A stretch of DNA of 64,000 bases, taken from NCBI RefSeq assembly GCF_030009775.1, contig NZ_JASCTH010000001.1:408909-472908 (forward strand), written 5' to 3'. The translations under genes and the position numbers were made by a program. Below, piece after piece: positions 34,040-45,080 of the stretch (position 1 is its first letter; the number at the start of each line of letters is the position of its first letter). This DNA comes from Actinoplanes sandaracinus (GTDB lineage Bacteria > Actinomycetota > Actinomycetes > Mycobacteriales > Micromonosporaceae). The notes beneath the pieces were generated by a model. That model saw nothing but the letters and a program-made list of their open reading frames with translations, did not search any database and was not told where the DNA came from.

Positions 34040-35616
34040 GACGTCGAACTCTGCTTCAGGCCGGTGCACTCTCCGTGGGCGCGGTCGCCTTCGAGAGGGT
34101 CCCCGCGCTCCAGGGCCGGACCGCGATCGTCATCGGCAGCGGGTTCGGTGGTGCGGTCGCGGCGTACCGGCTCGCGCAGGCCGGCATGGTGGTGACGGTT
34201 CTCGAACGGGGCCGGCGCTGGACCGTGGACGGCTCCGGCGACACCTTCTGCACGATCGGCGATCCGGACTGGCGGTGCGCGTGGTTCGCCGACCGCCCGC
34301 CCCTCGGACTGGACGTCAGCAAGACGATCACGCGCGGCGCCGGGCTGATCCAGAAGCACGTGGGCGACGGCATCCAGGTGATGTGCGGGGCCGGGGTGGG
34401 CGGCGGGTCGCTGGTGATCGGCATGTTCATGCCGCAGCCGCGGCGGCAGGACTGGGAGACCCTCTATCCCGCCGAGCTGCCGTACAGCGTCTTCGAGAAC
34501 ACCTACTGGCCGCGCGCCCGGCAGAACATCGGCGCCTCGGTCATCCCCTCCGACATTCAGAATCACGCGTCGTACGCCGGAGCCCGCGCCTGGCTCGCCT
34601 ACATCGCCGAGTTCGGCCGCACCCCGGTGCCCGTCCCGTTCGGGGTGGACTGGAACGTCATCCGGGACGAGCTGGCGGGCCGGGCGCCGGCCTGCCACAC
34701 CATCGGCGAGGGACCGTTCGGCAGCAACTCGGGCGCCAAGAACAGCGTCGACAAGACCTACCTGGCGTGGGCCACCGCCACCGGCAACGCCCGGGTGCTC
34801 CCGCTGCACGAGGTGACCGAGATCCGTGAGGTGTCCGGCGCCGATCGGTTCGAGGTGGCGTGCCGGCAGATCGACGATCGCGGCGGCGTGCTGTCCACAC
34901 CGGTGTTCGCGGCCGAGTTCGTGTTCCTGGCCGCCGGTTCGCTGGGAAGCACGTCACTGCTGCTCACCTCCCGGGCCCGCGGGCGGCTGCCCCGGCTCAC
35001 CGGCAGCGAGGTGGGCAAGGGCTGGGGCAACAACGGGGACTTCCTGGTGGCGCGGCTCAACCTGCGCAAGACCGTCGGAAGCGCGCAGGGCGGGCCGGGC
35101 AACGTGAAGTTCTACGACGACTCGAACCCGTATGCCCGCGCCGCGATGGCCTGGGAGTCCGCCCCGATCCCCTCCTGGCTGCCGTCGAGCACCGCGCACC
35201 TGATCACCAGCCTGGCGCCGGAACGCGGGGAGATCCGGTACGACGCGGCCACCGGGACCGGCAAGGTGCACTGGCCGTACGGGGAGATGGCCACGTCGTC
35301 GGACAAGGCCGGGCGGGACCTGGCGACCCGGCTGTGGTGGCAGACCGAGGGCTCGAAGGGGTCGCTGCTGACCGGACTGCCGTCCTACGACCGGAACACC
35401 GGGATGGGACTGGGGTCGCGCAACACGTACCACCCGCTCGGCGGCCTGGTGATGGGCAAGGCCACCGATTTCGGGGGCAGAGTCGCCGGGTACCCGAATC
35501 TGTACTGTGTGGACGGCGCGTTGCTGCCCGGCTCGACGTGCCTGGCCAACCCGGCCCTGACGATCACCGCGAACGCCGAGCGCTGTCTGGACCTCTTCCT
35601 CGCCGCGCACGCCTGA
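34036..35616 (+). CDS. Tat-exported cholesterol oxidase (GMC flavoprotein)
   Basis: 526 aa. A twin-arginine signal VRRRTLLQAGALSVGAVAFE opens the protein. The FAD-binding IGSGFGGAVAAYRLA lies near residue 33. The class I cholesterol oxidase/GMC C-terminus is clear: NTYHPLGGLVMG (catalytic His region) and CLANPALTITANAERC with the conserved Asn. It converts cholesterol to cholest-4-en-3-one outside the cell, supplying the pathway. The GTG overlaps the ltp3 stop (GTGA), so an exported first-step enzyme is co-translated with an intracellular late side-chain enzyme. Confidence 0.88.
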   Translation: MRRRTLLQAGALSVGAVAFERVPALQGRTAIVIGSGFGGAVAAYRLAQAGMVVTVLERGRRWTVDGSGDTFCTIGDPDWRCAWFADRPPLGLDVSKTITRGAGLIQKHVGDGIQVMCGAGVGGGSLVIGMFMPQPRRQDWETLYPAELPYSVFENTYWPRARQNIGASVIPSDIQNHASYAGARAWLAYIAEFGRTPVPVPFGVDWNVIRDELAGRAPACHTIGEGPFGSNSGAKNSVDKTYLAWATATGNARVLPLHEVTEIREVSGADRFEVACRQIDDRGGVLSTPVFAAEFVFLAAGSLGSTSLLLTSRARGRLPRLTGSEVGKGWGNNGDFLVARLNLRKTVGSAQGGPGNVKFYDDSNPYARAAMAWESAPIPSWLPSSTAHLITSLAPERGEIRYDAATGTGKVHWPYGEMATSSDKAGRDLATRLWWQTEGSKGSLLTGLPSYDRNTGMGLGSRNTYHPLGGLVMGKATDFGGRVAGYPNLYCVDGALLPGSTCLANPALTITANAERCLDLFLAAHA

Positions 35617-35740
35617 CTCATTTCTGCAACAAACCTGCAAATGGATTCCGTTGACGTGCATATCTGGGCGGTGGCAGATTCCAACTCGGAATCCGTTCCC
35701 CCCTGGCGATCCGCCGGACCATCCCCAACGTTGCTTTGTG

Positions 35741-35766
35741 CCGCGGTTCGCAAATGTGAACCGCGG
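35741..35766. promoter_or_regulatory. Perfect inverted repeat upstream of the pectate lyase gene
   Basis: CCGCGGTTC (35741-35749) and GAACCGCGG (35758-35766) form a perfect 9-bp dyad with an 8-base AT-rich centre, 50 bases before the start. It is a likely repressor operator for carbon-source control. A second dyad, GGATTCCG (35643-35650) and CGGAATCC (35687-35694), lies further up. Confidence 0.6.
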
Positions 35767-35815
35767 TCGGCGCATCGTGTCCGGCGGATCCATTCGCGAC
35801 AAGGAGTAATCCCCC

Positions 35816-37600
35816 ATGTCCCGCACACTCCGGGGCCGCACGCTGCGCCGATCCCTCGGCGCGGCAGGTCTTTCCGGCCTGGTGGCGGCCGGCCTCCTCC
35901 TCTCCATCGGCACGGCTGAGGCAGCCACGCTCTTCAGCGCGAACTTCGAATCCGGCGCCGGCGGATGGTCGAAATCAGGCGGCACCTGGTCCGTTGTCAG
36001 CGATGGCACCCAGGTTCTCCAGCAGTCCGACACCGCGAACGTCCGGGCCCGGCAGTTCGCCGGCGACACGTCGTGGACGAACTACTCGGTGCAGGCGAGA
36101 GTCAAGGCGACCGCGTTCCGCTCCACCTCCGGGGTGGTCGCGCTGACCGCCCGGGCCGCCGGGGCGACGAAGATGTACCGGCTGTCGCTGACCGGCGGCA
36201 ACCGGGTCCAGTTGGAGACGATGAACGGCAGCGCCGTCACGGTCCTCGGCGGTCTGAGCCAGACCATCTCGCCGAATACGTTCTACACGCTCAAACTCAC
36301 CGTCAGCGGCAGCACGATCAGCGGCTCGGTCAACGGCACGAGCGTGGGATCGGCCACCGACAGCACCGTCGCCGCCGGGCGGATCGGGCTGCTCACCGAA
36401 TACGCGGCCGGCCGTTTCGACGACATCGTGGTGGATGACGGGGTTTCCACACCCACGTCGCCGTCGCCCTCGATCTCGGTCAGCCCCTCGCCCTCCACCA
36501 GCGTCCCGCCGTCCTCCAACGCCCTTTACGTGGCCCCGGGCGGCACCGACGGCGCGGCCGGCACCATCGCGGCGCCGACCACGCTGACCTCGGCGATCGG
36601 CCGGATCACCGCGGGCGGGACGATCTATCTGCGGGGCGGGACCTACGCGTACGCGTCGACGGTCACCATCCCGCCCGGCAACAACGGCTCGTCCGGGGCG
36701 CTCAAGACGATCGCCGCCTACAACGGCGAGAAGCCGGTGCTGAACTTCTCCGCGCAGGCCGAGGACCCGGCGAACCGGGGCCTCGCCGTCAACGGGAACT
36801 ACTGGAAGATCTACGGCGTCACCGTCGAACGGGCCGGCGACAACGGCATCTTCGTCGGAGGCAGCAACAACATCCTGGAGCGGACGATCACCCGCCACAA
36901 CCGCGACACCGGCCTGCAGCTGTCCCGGATCCTCTCCACCACCCCGAGCTCGCAGTGGCCGGCCAACAACCTGATCCTCAGCGCCGAGTCGCATGACAAC
37001 GCCGACTCCGACGGTGAGGACGCCGACGGCTTCGCCGCCAAACTGACGGTCGGCCCGGGCAACGTCTTCCGGTACGCGGTCGCGCATCACAACATCGACG
37101 ACGGCTGGGATCTCTACACCAAGACCGACACCGGCCCGATCGGCGTCGTCACCATCGAGGACTCGCTCGCCTACAACAACGGCACGCTCAGCGACGGCTC
37201 GCAGGCCGGCAACGGCGACCGCAACGGCTTCAAGCTCGGCGGCGAGAACATCGGCGTCAACCACGTCGTCAAGCGGACCGTCGCCTACCGCAACGGCAAG
37301 CACGGGTTCACCTACAACAACAACCCGGGCTCGATGACGATCTCCAGCAACCTCAGCATCGACAACACCGAGCGCAACTTCAACTTCGACGCCGGTACGT
37401 CGGTGTTCCGCTCCAACACGTCCTGCCGCGGTGGCAGCGGCACCAACGACCGGATCATCGGCAACACGGACGCCACCAACCAGTTCTGGTCCGGCTCGAA
37501 CGGCTCCCGCTGCGCCTCCTACAGCGGCGCCCTCGGCTGGTCGTTCGCCGCCGACGGCCGCCTGGCTCTGACCCTCGGCGGGCGTGCCGTCACGCTCTGA
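35816..37600 (+). CDS. Secreted PL9-type pectate lyase with N-terminal jelly-roll domain
   Basis: 594 aa. A signal peptide (about 1-36, ending GTAEA-A) is followed by a concanavalin-like module (about 38-210, SANFESGAGGWSKSG ... GRFDDIVVDDG). A Ser/Pro/Thr linker (about 212-237) and a right-handed beta-helix (about 240-594) complete it. DGFAAKLTVGPGN and AHHNIDDGWDLYTKTDTG (about 398-440) are hallmark PL9 segments; the catalytic Lys is likely in FAAK. It should cleave polygalacturonate by beta-elimination outside the cell. The ATG at 35816 has AAGGAG upstream. Not related to sterols. Confidence 0.9.
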   Translation: MSRTLRGRTLRRSLGAAGLSGLVAAGLLLSIGTAEAATLFSANFESGAGGWSKSGGTWSVVSDGTQVLQQSDTANVRARQFAGDTSWTNYSVQARVKATAFRSTSGVVALTARAAGATKMYRLSLTGGNRVQLETMNGSAVTVLGGLSQTISPNTFYTLKLTVSGSTISGSVNGTSVGSATDSTVAAGRIGLLTEYAAGRFDDIVVDDGVSTPTSPSPSISVSPSPSTSVPPSSNALYVAPGGTDGAAGTIAAPTTLTSAIGRITAGGTIYLRGGTYAYASTVTIPPGNNGSSGALKTIAAYNGEKPVLNFSAQAEDPANRGLAVNGNYWKIYGVTVERAGDNGIFVGGSNNILERTITRHNRDTGLQLSRILSTTPSSQWPANNLILSAESHDNADSDGEDADGFAAKLTVGPGNVFRYAVAHHNIDDGWDLYTKTDTGPIGVVTIEDSLAYNNGTLSDGSQAGNGDRNGFKLGGENIGVNHVVKRTVAYRNGKHGFTYNNNPGSMTISSNLSIDNTERNFNFDAGTSVFRSNTSCRGGSGTNDRIIGNTDATNQFWSGSNGSRCASYSGALGWSFAADGRLALTLGGRAVTL

Positions 37601-37620
37601 GCATTGTCGGGGGGGGCCAG

Positions 37621-37651
37621 CCGCCCGCCTGCCGTCACGGCGGGCGGGCGG
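37621..37651. terminator. Hairpin terminator after the pectate lyase gene
   Basis: CCGCCCGCCTGCCG (37621-37634) pairs with CGGCGGGCGGGCGG (37638-37651), 14 bp with one G-T pair and a 3-base loop, 20 bases after the stop. Confidence 0.75.
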
Positions 37652-37770
37652 CCGCTTCCGTGCCCGGGCCGATCACGACATCCGCGCGTCACGGCCACCA
37701 TTTTGTGGGTACTTGGCAGCGCGGCGGGCCGGTACGAAGCTGGACAGCGGAAGCCGGAACGGCCGGCTCG

Positions 37771-38121
37771 TCACGAAAGCGGTGGATTTCCGGTGAGTCT
37801 CTCCAGACGGCGATGCCCCCAGTCGGACAACGGCTCCAGAGCGTCGGCCAGGTCCTGACCGAAGGCGGTCAGGGAATAGTCGGTTCGCAGCGGCACACCG
37901 GGATGCACCTCGCGGTGCACCAGGCCGTCGGACTCCATCTCGCGCAGTGCCTGGGTCAGTACCTTCTCGCTCAGGCCCGGCACCTGCCGCCGCAGATCGC
38001 CCGGACGGCGTGGCCCGGACTCCAGCAGCCAGAGCAGAGTCGTCTTCCACTTGCCGTCGATCACGGCGATCGCCGCGGTCACCCCGCAGACGTTCGTGTC
38101 CAGCGCACGGACGCGCGTCAT
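37771..38121 (-). CDS. HxlR-family transcriptional regulator
   Basis: 116 aa, usual HxlR length. The winged helix is clear: CGVTAAIAVIDGKWKTTLLW (12-31), LRRQVPGLSEKVLTQALREME (recognition helix region) and the wing REVHPGVPLRTDYSLT. Cys12 sits where redox- or aldehyde-sensing HxlR proteins (HypR/YodB type) have a reactive Cys. It is divergent from an oxidoreductase gene with 84 bp between, and probably controls it. ATG at 38121 follows GGGATGAG. Confidence 0.9.
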   Translation of the reverse strand: MTRVRALDTNVCGVTAAIAVIDGKWKTTLLWLLESGPRRPGDLRRQVPGLSEKVLTQALREMESDGLVHREVHPGVPLRTDYSLTAFGQDLADALEPLSDWGHRRLERLTGNPPLS

Positions 38122-38137
38122 CTCATCCCTCTCGCTC

Positions 38138-38158
38138 GATCCCTCACGCCTGAGGATC
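38138..38158. promoter_or_regulatory. Candidate HxlR operator
   Basis: GATCCCTCACGCCTGAGGATC is a near-perfect dyad in the spacer between the divergent HxlR and oxidoreductase genes. One extra base interrupts the left arm. Confidence 0.5.
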
Positions 38159-38205
38159 GATGCCTCATGTCCCGGCTCGATCATCACGCTCTTGGAGAGT
38201 CCTAC

Positions 38206-39087
38206 ATGCCGTCCAACGAAAAGTCTGTCACCGTTCTGGGCCTGGGTCCGATGGGGCGTGCCCTCGCCGGCGCGTTCCTGAACGCCGGAGCACGGGTCAC
38301 CGTCTGGAACCGGACCCCCGGCCGGGAGGGGGACCTCACCGAACGCGGCGCGACCGTGGCCCGGTCGGCGGACGAGGCCGTCGCCGGCGCGGACCTGACC
38401 GTGGTGTGCGTGGTCAACTACGACGCGGCGGACAGCGTCCTGCGCCGGGAACCCGTCACCGCCGCGCTCCGGGGGCGCACCCTGGTCAACCTCACCGCCG
38501 ACACCCCGGCACGGGCCCGGGACACCGCCGGGTGGGCGGGCCGGCACGGCATCGGCTACCTGGACGGGGCGATCATGACGCCGGCCGCCACCGTCGGGAC
38601 GCCCGCCGCCGTCTTCCTGCACAGCGGACCGGACGACCTCTACCAGCGGCACCGGCCGGTGCTGGAACTCCTCGGTGGCACGCACACCCACCTCGGCACG
38701 GACATCGGGCGGGCGGCGGCGTACGACCTCGCGCTGCTGGACGTCTTCTGGACCGCGATGACGGGTTACGCGCACGCGCTGGCGCTGGCCGAGGCGGAAG
38801 GGATCACCGCCGGGGAACTCGCGCCCTTCGCCGCCGGCATCGCGGCGATCCTGCCGCCGATCTTCGCCGACTCCGCCGCGAACGTGGACAGCGGCGACTT
38901 CTCCGGCCACGACAACCCGATCACCTCGGCGGCCTCGTCGATGGCCCACATCGTCGAGGCGTCCAAGGCGCACGGCATCGACGCCGGTGTCATGCGCGCC
39001 GCCGCGGGCCTGGCCGACCGGGTCATCGGCGAGGGCCACGGCGCCGACGGTTTCATCCGCGTCGCGGAACTGCTGAGCCGCCGCTGA
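38206..39087 (+). CDS. NAD(P)-binding beta-hydroxyacid dehydrogenase / imine-reductase-like protein
   Basis: 293 aa. Rossmann motif VTVLGLGPMGRALAGAFLNAG (8-28) with VWNRTPGR, indicating NADP preference (Arg after the second strand). The C-terminal helical domain (about 165-290) has YDLALLDVFWTAMTGYAHALALA, as in 6-phosphogluconate-dehydrogenase-like imine reductases. The Lys of true hydroxyacid dehydrogenases is replaced by Tyr/Asp-like residues, which favours the imine-reductase group. GGAGAG precedes the ATG by 8 bases. Regulated with the HxlR gene. Confidence 0.82.
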   Translation: MPSNEKSVTVLGLGPMGRALAGAFLNAGARVTVWNRTPGREGDLTERGATVARSADEAVAGADLTVVCVVNYDAADSVLRREPVTAALRGRTLVNLTADTPARARDTAGWAGRHGIGYLDGAIMTPAATVGTPAAVFLHSGPDDLYQRHRPVLELLGGTHTHLGTDIGRAAAYDLALLDVFWTAMTGYAHALALAEAEGITAGELAPFAAGIAAILPPIFADSAANVDSGDFSGHDNPITSAASSMAHIVEASKAHGIDAGVMRAAAGLADRVIGEGHGADGFIRVAELLSRR

Positions 39088-39112
39088 CGATGGGGGCCAC
39101 CCGGCATGGCGC

Positions 39113-40609
39113 CTACGCCGCGGTGACCGTCACGGTGCCCGGCTCACCGGCCGCCTCGGCGCCGTACCGGCGGAAGGTGCCCTTACCGGCGTTCTTCGCC
39201 CGGTACAGCGCCGAGTCCGCGCGCTGGAGCAGCCGGTCGAGGTCATGACCGCCGCCGTGGCACACCGCGACGCCGATACTGGCCCGTACCCGGTGCTCGC
39301 GGTCGGCGAGCGTCATGGGCATGCCGATGCCGTCCAGCAGGCGCCGGGCGATCTCGTCGGCCTGCTCGGGGGCGGCGAGGTCCGGCAGCAGCACCACGAA
39401 CTCGTCCCCGCCGAGCCGGGCGGCGGTGTCGCCCGGCCGCAGCGCGGCGCCGAACCGGCCGGCGACCGTGACCAGCAGAGCGTCACCGGCGGCATGCCCG
39501 AGGGTGTCGTTGACGAGCTTGAAACCGTCGAGGTCCAGGAGAAGGACGGCCGTGCACCGGCCGTCCGGCGCGGAGGCCAGCTCGGCCTCCGCCACGGTGT
39601 GGAACGCCACCCGATTCGGCAGTCCGGTCAGGGCGTCGTGGTGGGCCTGGTGGTGCAGGCCGGTCATCAGCCGGCGAATGGTGACCAGCATCAGGAGCTG
39701 ACGCAGCATGGCCATCGTGATGGCCGCGAGCAGCAGCCACATCACCAGCGGAGGGAGGGTGCCGGTGCGTACGTAGACCCGGATCACCTCGACCACGGCG
39801 AGGACCGCCGGAACATAGGGCAGCAGCGGCCAGACACCGGAGAACACCTTCCGGCCCGTGCTGTCGGCCACCGGCAGCGCCGTCCGGCTGGACAGCGCGA
39901 TGAGCAGCGCCGCGACGAGATAGCCCGCCCCGGCGCCGGTGGCGTGCCAGGGCAGTCCCTCGGCCCGGTTGTAGACCGCGATGATGGCCGTCACCGCGAA
40001 CGTGCCGAGCCCGCCGGAGAGCAGGCGCAGCGCGTAACCGTTGGCGGTGGGCGCGGTGCGTGACATGAGGACCAGAGCCACCGCCGCGCCACCGATCTCC
40101 AGGGCGGCGGTCGTCAGGAACATCAGGCGTGTCGCCGGAGCGAGGGCGGCCACCACCTCGGAGAGGACGAGCTGCCAGGCCAGGAGCAGTAACGCGCCGC
40201 CGACGGTGGCCACGTCCAGAACGACGGTCAGTCGTGCCATCACGCCGGACATCGGAGGGGACACCAGCAGCAGCGCGACGATCGCGACGGCGGCCGCGCC
40301 CAGCGACAGCAGATCGGGCAGGTTCGGCGTCGACGGGGCACGGCCCAGGATCGCGTCGGCGGTGTAGAGCGCGTATGACGCGGCGAGGAGGCCGGCGGAC
40401 AGGCCGCCGACGGCCCAGCCGGCGCACAGGCGGCCCCGGGCCCGGCGAGCGAGCCGCACGAAACCCGCCACCGCGAAGCAGCCCGCCACGGCGACCGGGA
40501 CGCTTCCCACGACCAGGCCGGCGCGGTGCGGAATCTCCGGCAGCGCCGTTTGCAGCACCAGGCCGGCGACCAGGATGGCGACCAACCGGGGCCAGATGCG
40601 ATAGCTCAT
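39113..40609 (-). CDS. Membrane diguanylate cyclase (GGDEF)
   Basis: 498 aa. About ten hydrophobic segments fill residues 1-300, followed by a GGDEF domain. The active site GGDEF is intact, and RPGD five residues upstream is a textbook inhibitory I-site (RxxD), so c-di-GMP product inhibition is expected. LDLDGFKLVNDTLGHAAGD is the substrate/metal region. No EAL domain. It should make c-di-GMP, which in filamentous actinobacteria controls sporulation. The start ATG at 40609 has GGAGGACG before it. Confidence 0.93.
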   Translation of the reverse strand: MSYRIWPRLVAILVAGLVLQTALPEIPHRAGLVVGSVPVAVAGCFAVAGFVRLARRARGRLCAGWAVGGLSAGLLAASYALYTADAILGRAPSTPNLPDLLSLGAAAVAIVALLLVSPPMSGVMARLTVVLDVATVGGALLLLAWQLVLSEVVAALAPATRLMFLTTAALEIGGAAVALVLMSRTAPTANGYALRLLSGGLGTFAVTAIIAVYNRAEGLPWHATGAGAGYLVAALLIALSSRTALPVADSTGRKVFSGVWPLLPYVPAVLAVVEVIRVYVRTGTLPPLVMWLLLAAITMAMLRQLLMLVTIRRLMTGLHHQAHHDALTGLPNRVAFHTVAEAELASAPDGRCTAVLLLDLDGFKLVNDTLGHAAGDALLVTVAGRFGAALRPGDTAARLGGDEFVVLLPDLAAPEQADEIARRLLDGIGMPMTLADREHRVRASIGVAVCHGGGHDLDRLLQRADSALYRAKNAGKGTFRRYGAEAAGEPGTVTVTAA

Positions 40610-40702
40610 TCACGTCCTCCGCGGACCCTATCGGCATGGCACAGGCGCACTTGAGTGGCGGCTGAGGGAGGTCACACCGGTCCCTCCTTGTAGGGTCGGC
40701 CG

Positions 40703-41281
40703 GTGCGGATACCCACCGATCTTGAGATCCGGGCCCTTCACGAGCGCTTCGCGCCCTCGCCGGAAGCCTTCGAGCTGGTGTGGACGCACTGCGAGATCGT
40801 CTGCCGGATCGCCGACCAACTGCTCGCCGCCGACGGCCACGGCCTGGACGCGGCACTGGTCCGCGCCGGGTGCCTGCTGCACGACATCGGCGTGTACCGG
40901 CTGGACCCGGACGAGCACTATGTGCGGCACGGCCTGCTCGGATATGAACTGCTGGACGAGACCGGCCTGCCGGAGACGCTGCGCCGGTTCTGCGCGCATC
41001 ACACCGGGGTCGGCATCACCCGTGACGACGTGCTGCGGCAGCGGCTTCCGCTGCCACCGTGCGACTACCTCGCCGAGACCGGCGAGGAGGAGCTGGTGAT
41101 GTACGCGGACAAGTTCCACAGCAAGAGCACCCCACCGAGGTTCCTCACCGCCGCCACGTTCGCGGACCGGGTCAGCCGTTTCGGCCCGGACAAGGTGAAA
41201 CGATTCTCCTCACTGGTGGACCGGTTCGGCGAGCCCAGCCTCGCTCCGCTCGCCGCCGAATACGGCCATCCGATCACCTGA
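40703..41281 (+). CDS. HD-domain phosphohydrolase
   Basis: 192 aa. HD-domain ligands: His in WTHCEIVCRIA (about 29), HDIGVYRL (His-Asp at about 60-61), FCAHHTGVGI and the late Asp in MYADKFHSK (about 136). This subgroup (YfbR/uncharacterised HDIG) hydrolyses phosphomonoesters or nucleotides; the substrate is unknown. It is divergent from the GGDEF gene over 93 bp. Its last 72 bases overlap the secreted-protein gene on the other strand. Confidence 0.83.
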   Translation: MRIPTDLEIRALHERFAPSPEAFELVWTHCEIVCRIADQLLAADGHGLDAALVRAGCLLHDIGVYRLDPDEHYVRHGLLGYELLDETGLPETLRRFCAHHTGVGITRDDVLRQRLPLPPCDYLAETGEEELVMYADKFHSKSTPPRFLTAATFADRVSRFGPDKVKRFSSLVDRFGEPSLAPLAAEYGHPIT

Positions 41282-41896
41282 CGCGGGGAAGTGGCGCGCC
41301 AGTCTCCGCGCTCCCGCCTGGAGGATCCTGGTGAACTCGGCCTCGCCGAGTTCACTGCCGACGATGTAGGCCAGCACGTCTCCCTGGGCGATCACGGCCG
41401 CACGGACACCCTTGGTCCGGTCCTCGCCGCTGCCGAACAGATCCTTGGCCGAGGCGCTCCCCAGCACGACGGTGACCGAGGCGTCGCCGAGCCGCGGCAG
41501 CGGCCAGCGCGTCATCCCCGCCGGGCACCGCTGGAGCTCGTCGGCACGCGACGCCACCACCGCACGGCCGGTCTCGGAGCCGGTGGCGCCGATCATCGTC
41601 TGCACCGATGCGGCCTCCGGCCCGCCGGCGGAGAAGGCGGCATGGACGTACTCGACGTCGTTACCCGCCGGAGGCTGTGGGCCCTTGCACCGGTTCCAGG
41701 CGGAGAAGTCGTTGTCGCCGCGTCCCGTCCCGGTCTCACCCGCCGTCATGCCGTCAGGAAGGTCGTCGACCGTCAGCAACGCCTTCCGCATCCGGTCCGC
41801 AGACGGCGGTTCGCCGGGCGCGGCCGCGGCCGGTGCGCTCAGCCCGAACGTCACCATGAGGGTGCACGTCAGCGCCGCCCGGAGAATGGTCCACAT
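41210..41896 (-). CDS. Secreted hypothetical protein
   Basis: 228 aa. Signal peptide at residues 1-26 (WTILRAALTCTLMVTFGLSAPAAAA). The mature part contains LLTVDDLPDGMTAGET, reminiscent of the extracellular sensor domains of actinobacterial PknH-type proteins, with two cysteines (NRCKG, RCPAG) likely to form a disulfide. The C-terminus overlaps the HD gene by 72 bases, which may not be conserved. GAGGTG lies upstream of the ATG at 41896. Confidence 0.72.
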   Translation of the reverse strand: MWTILRAALTCTLMVTFGLSAPAAAAPGEPPSADRMRKALLTVDDLPDGMTAGETGTGRGDNDFSAWNRCKGPQPPAGNDVEYVHAAFSAGGPEAASVQTMIGATGSETGRAVVASRADELQRCPAGMTRWPLPRLGDASVTVVLGSASAKDLFGSGEDRTKGVRAAVIAQGDVLAYIVGSELGEAEFTRILQAGARRLARHFPASGDRMAVFGGERSEAGLAEPVHQ

Positions 41897-42284
41897 CACC
41901 TCACGGTAGGCGAGGCGATGCCGTTGACCAGTGGAAACCGGCAGACCTGCCTGTTCGCGGTCCCCGCCCCTCGCCGCCAGCCGTAGCTAACGCCCGCCAC
42001 AGCGCCCCGGAAGAACACCTGCCCTACGGCCGAGCCGACCAGGACCGGACAACCGCGAACTGTGGCTCATCACCAGACTCACCCACTTGTTGTTGTCTGC
42101 ATTCTCGACGTCATGCAGCTCGCGCTCGAGATCTGGCCAGCCGTCGACAGGCGACGGGCGGACCGCGCCCGGGCGCGCCAGCCGCTTCGGCCCGGATCGG
42201 CAGCGATCATGCACCGTGCTCGCCCTGCCCGGCACGACCGCAAGAAGCGTGCGGTGCGGTTGGCGGGCGGGTGAGCGTCCAAGG
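41897..42284. other. 388-bp intergenic region without a supported gene
   Basis: Upstream of the secreted-protein gene and downstream of cyp125. Only weak frames without ribosome sites or recognisable products cross it. A TTGTTGTTGT stretch near 42088 is the only notable base-composition feature. It should hold the promoter of the 41896 gene. Confidence 0.5.
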
Positions 42285-44704
<2,420 letters not shown>

Positions 44705-44718
44705 AGGAGGCGCCAGCC

Positions 44719-44886
44719 ATGGTTCCGTTCAAGTTTCTGCTGCTCAGCGCGGTGGTGGCGGCTGTGCTCGCCGCTATCGGCGTCACGACGATGATGGCGG
44801 CGCTCAATCCCAGCGCCACCGAGATCGCGCAGAACGCCGCCAACAACGACCCGCTGATCCCGCCGGACTTCTACGGCAGCCGATAG
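44719..44886 (+). CDS. Small single-pass membrane protein
   Basis: 55 aa. VPFKFLLLSAVVAAVLAAIGVTTMMAAL forms one membrane segment, then a short polar tail ending PDFYGSR. GAGGAGG lies 8 bases upstream of the ATG, and the gene begins 14 bases after fadA5, so it is in the same operon. The size and layout resemble DUF2613 proteins of actinobacteria, but the match is not certain. Function unknown; it may sit with membrane-linked sterol uptake or oxidation. Confidence 0.72.
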   Translation: MVPFKFLLLSAVVAAVLAAIGVTTMMAALNPSATEIAQNAANNDPLIPPDFYGSR

Positions 44887-44896
44887 GCCGCAGGCC

Positions 44897-44938
44897 CCCA
44901 GGGCGCCGGTGGCGGCGATGCCCCACCGGCGTCCTGGG
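44897..44938. terminator. Bidirectional hairpin
   Basis: CCCAGGGCGCCGGTGG (44897-44912) pairs with CCACCGGCGTCCTGGG (44923-44938), 16 bp with one G-T pair. It ends the fadA5 operon and may serve the convergent DUF3068 gene. A smaller stem CCCGGCC/GGCCGGG lies at 45044-45063. Confidence 0.72.
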
Positions 44939-45080
44939 CTGCGCCCTCGTCGCTCGGCCTGAGCCGGCGGCGACGCGAGGACGAACGCGGCGGGGAAGAA
45001 CGCCGAGAGGGTACGGGCCGCGCCCTCGTCACCGGCACGAGGACCCGGCCGTCATCGGCCGGGCCCCGGTGCGCTTCGGC

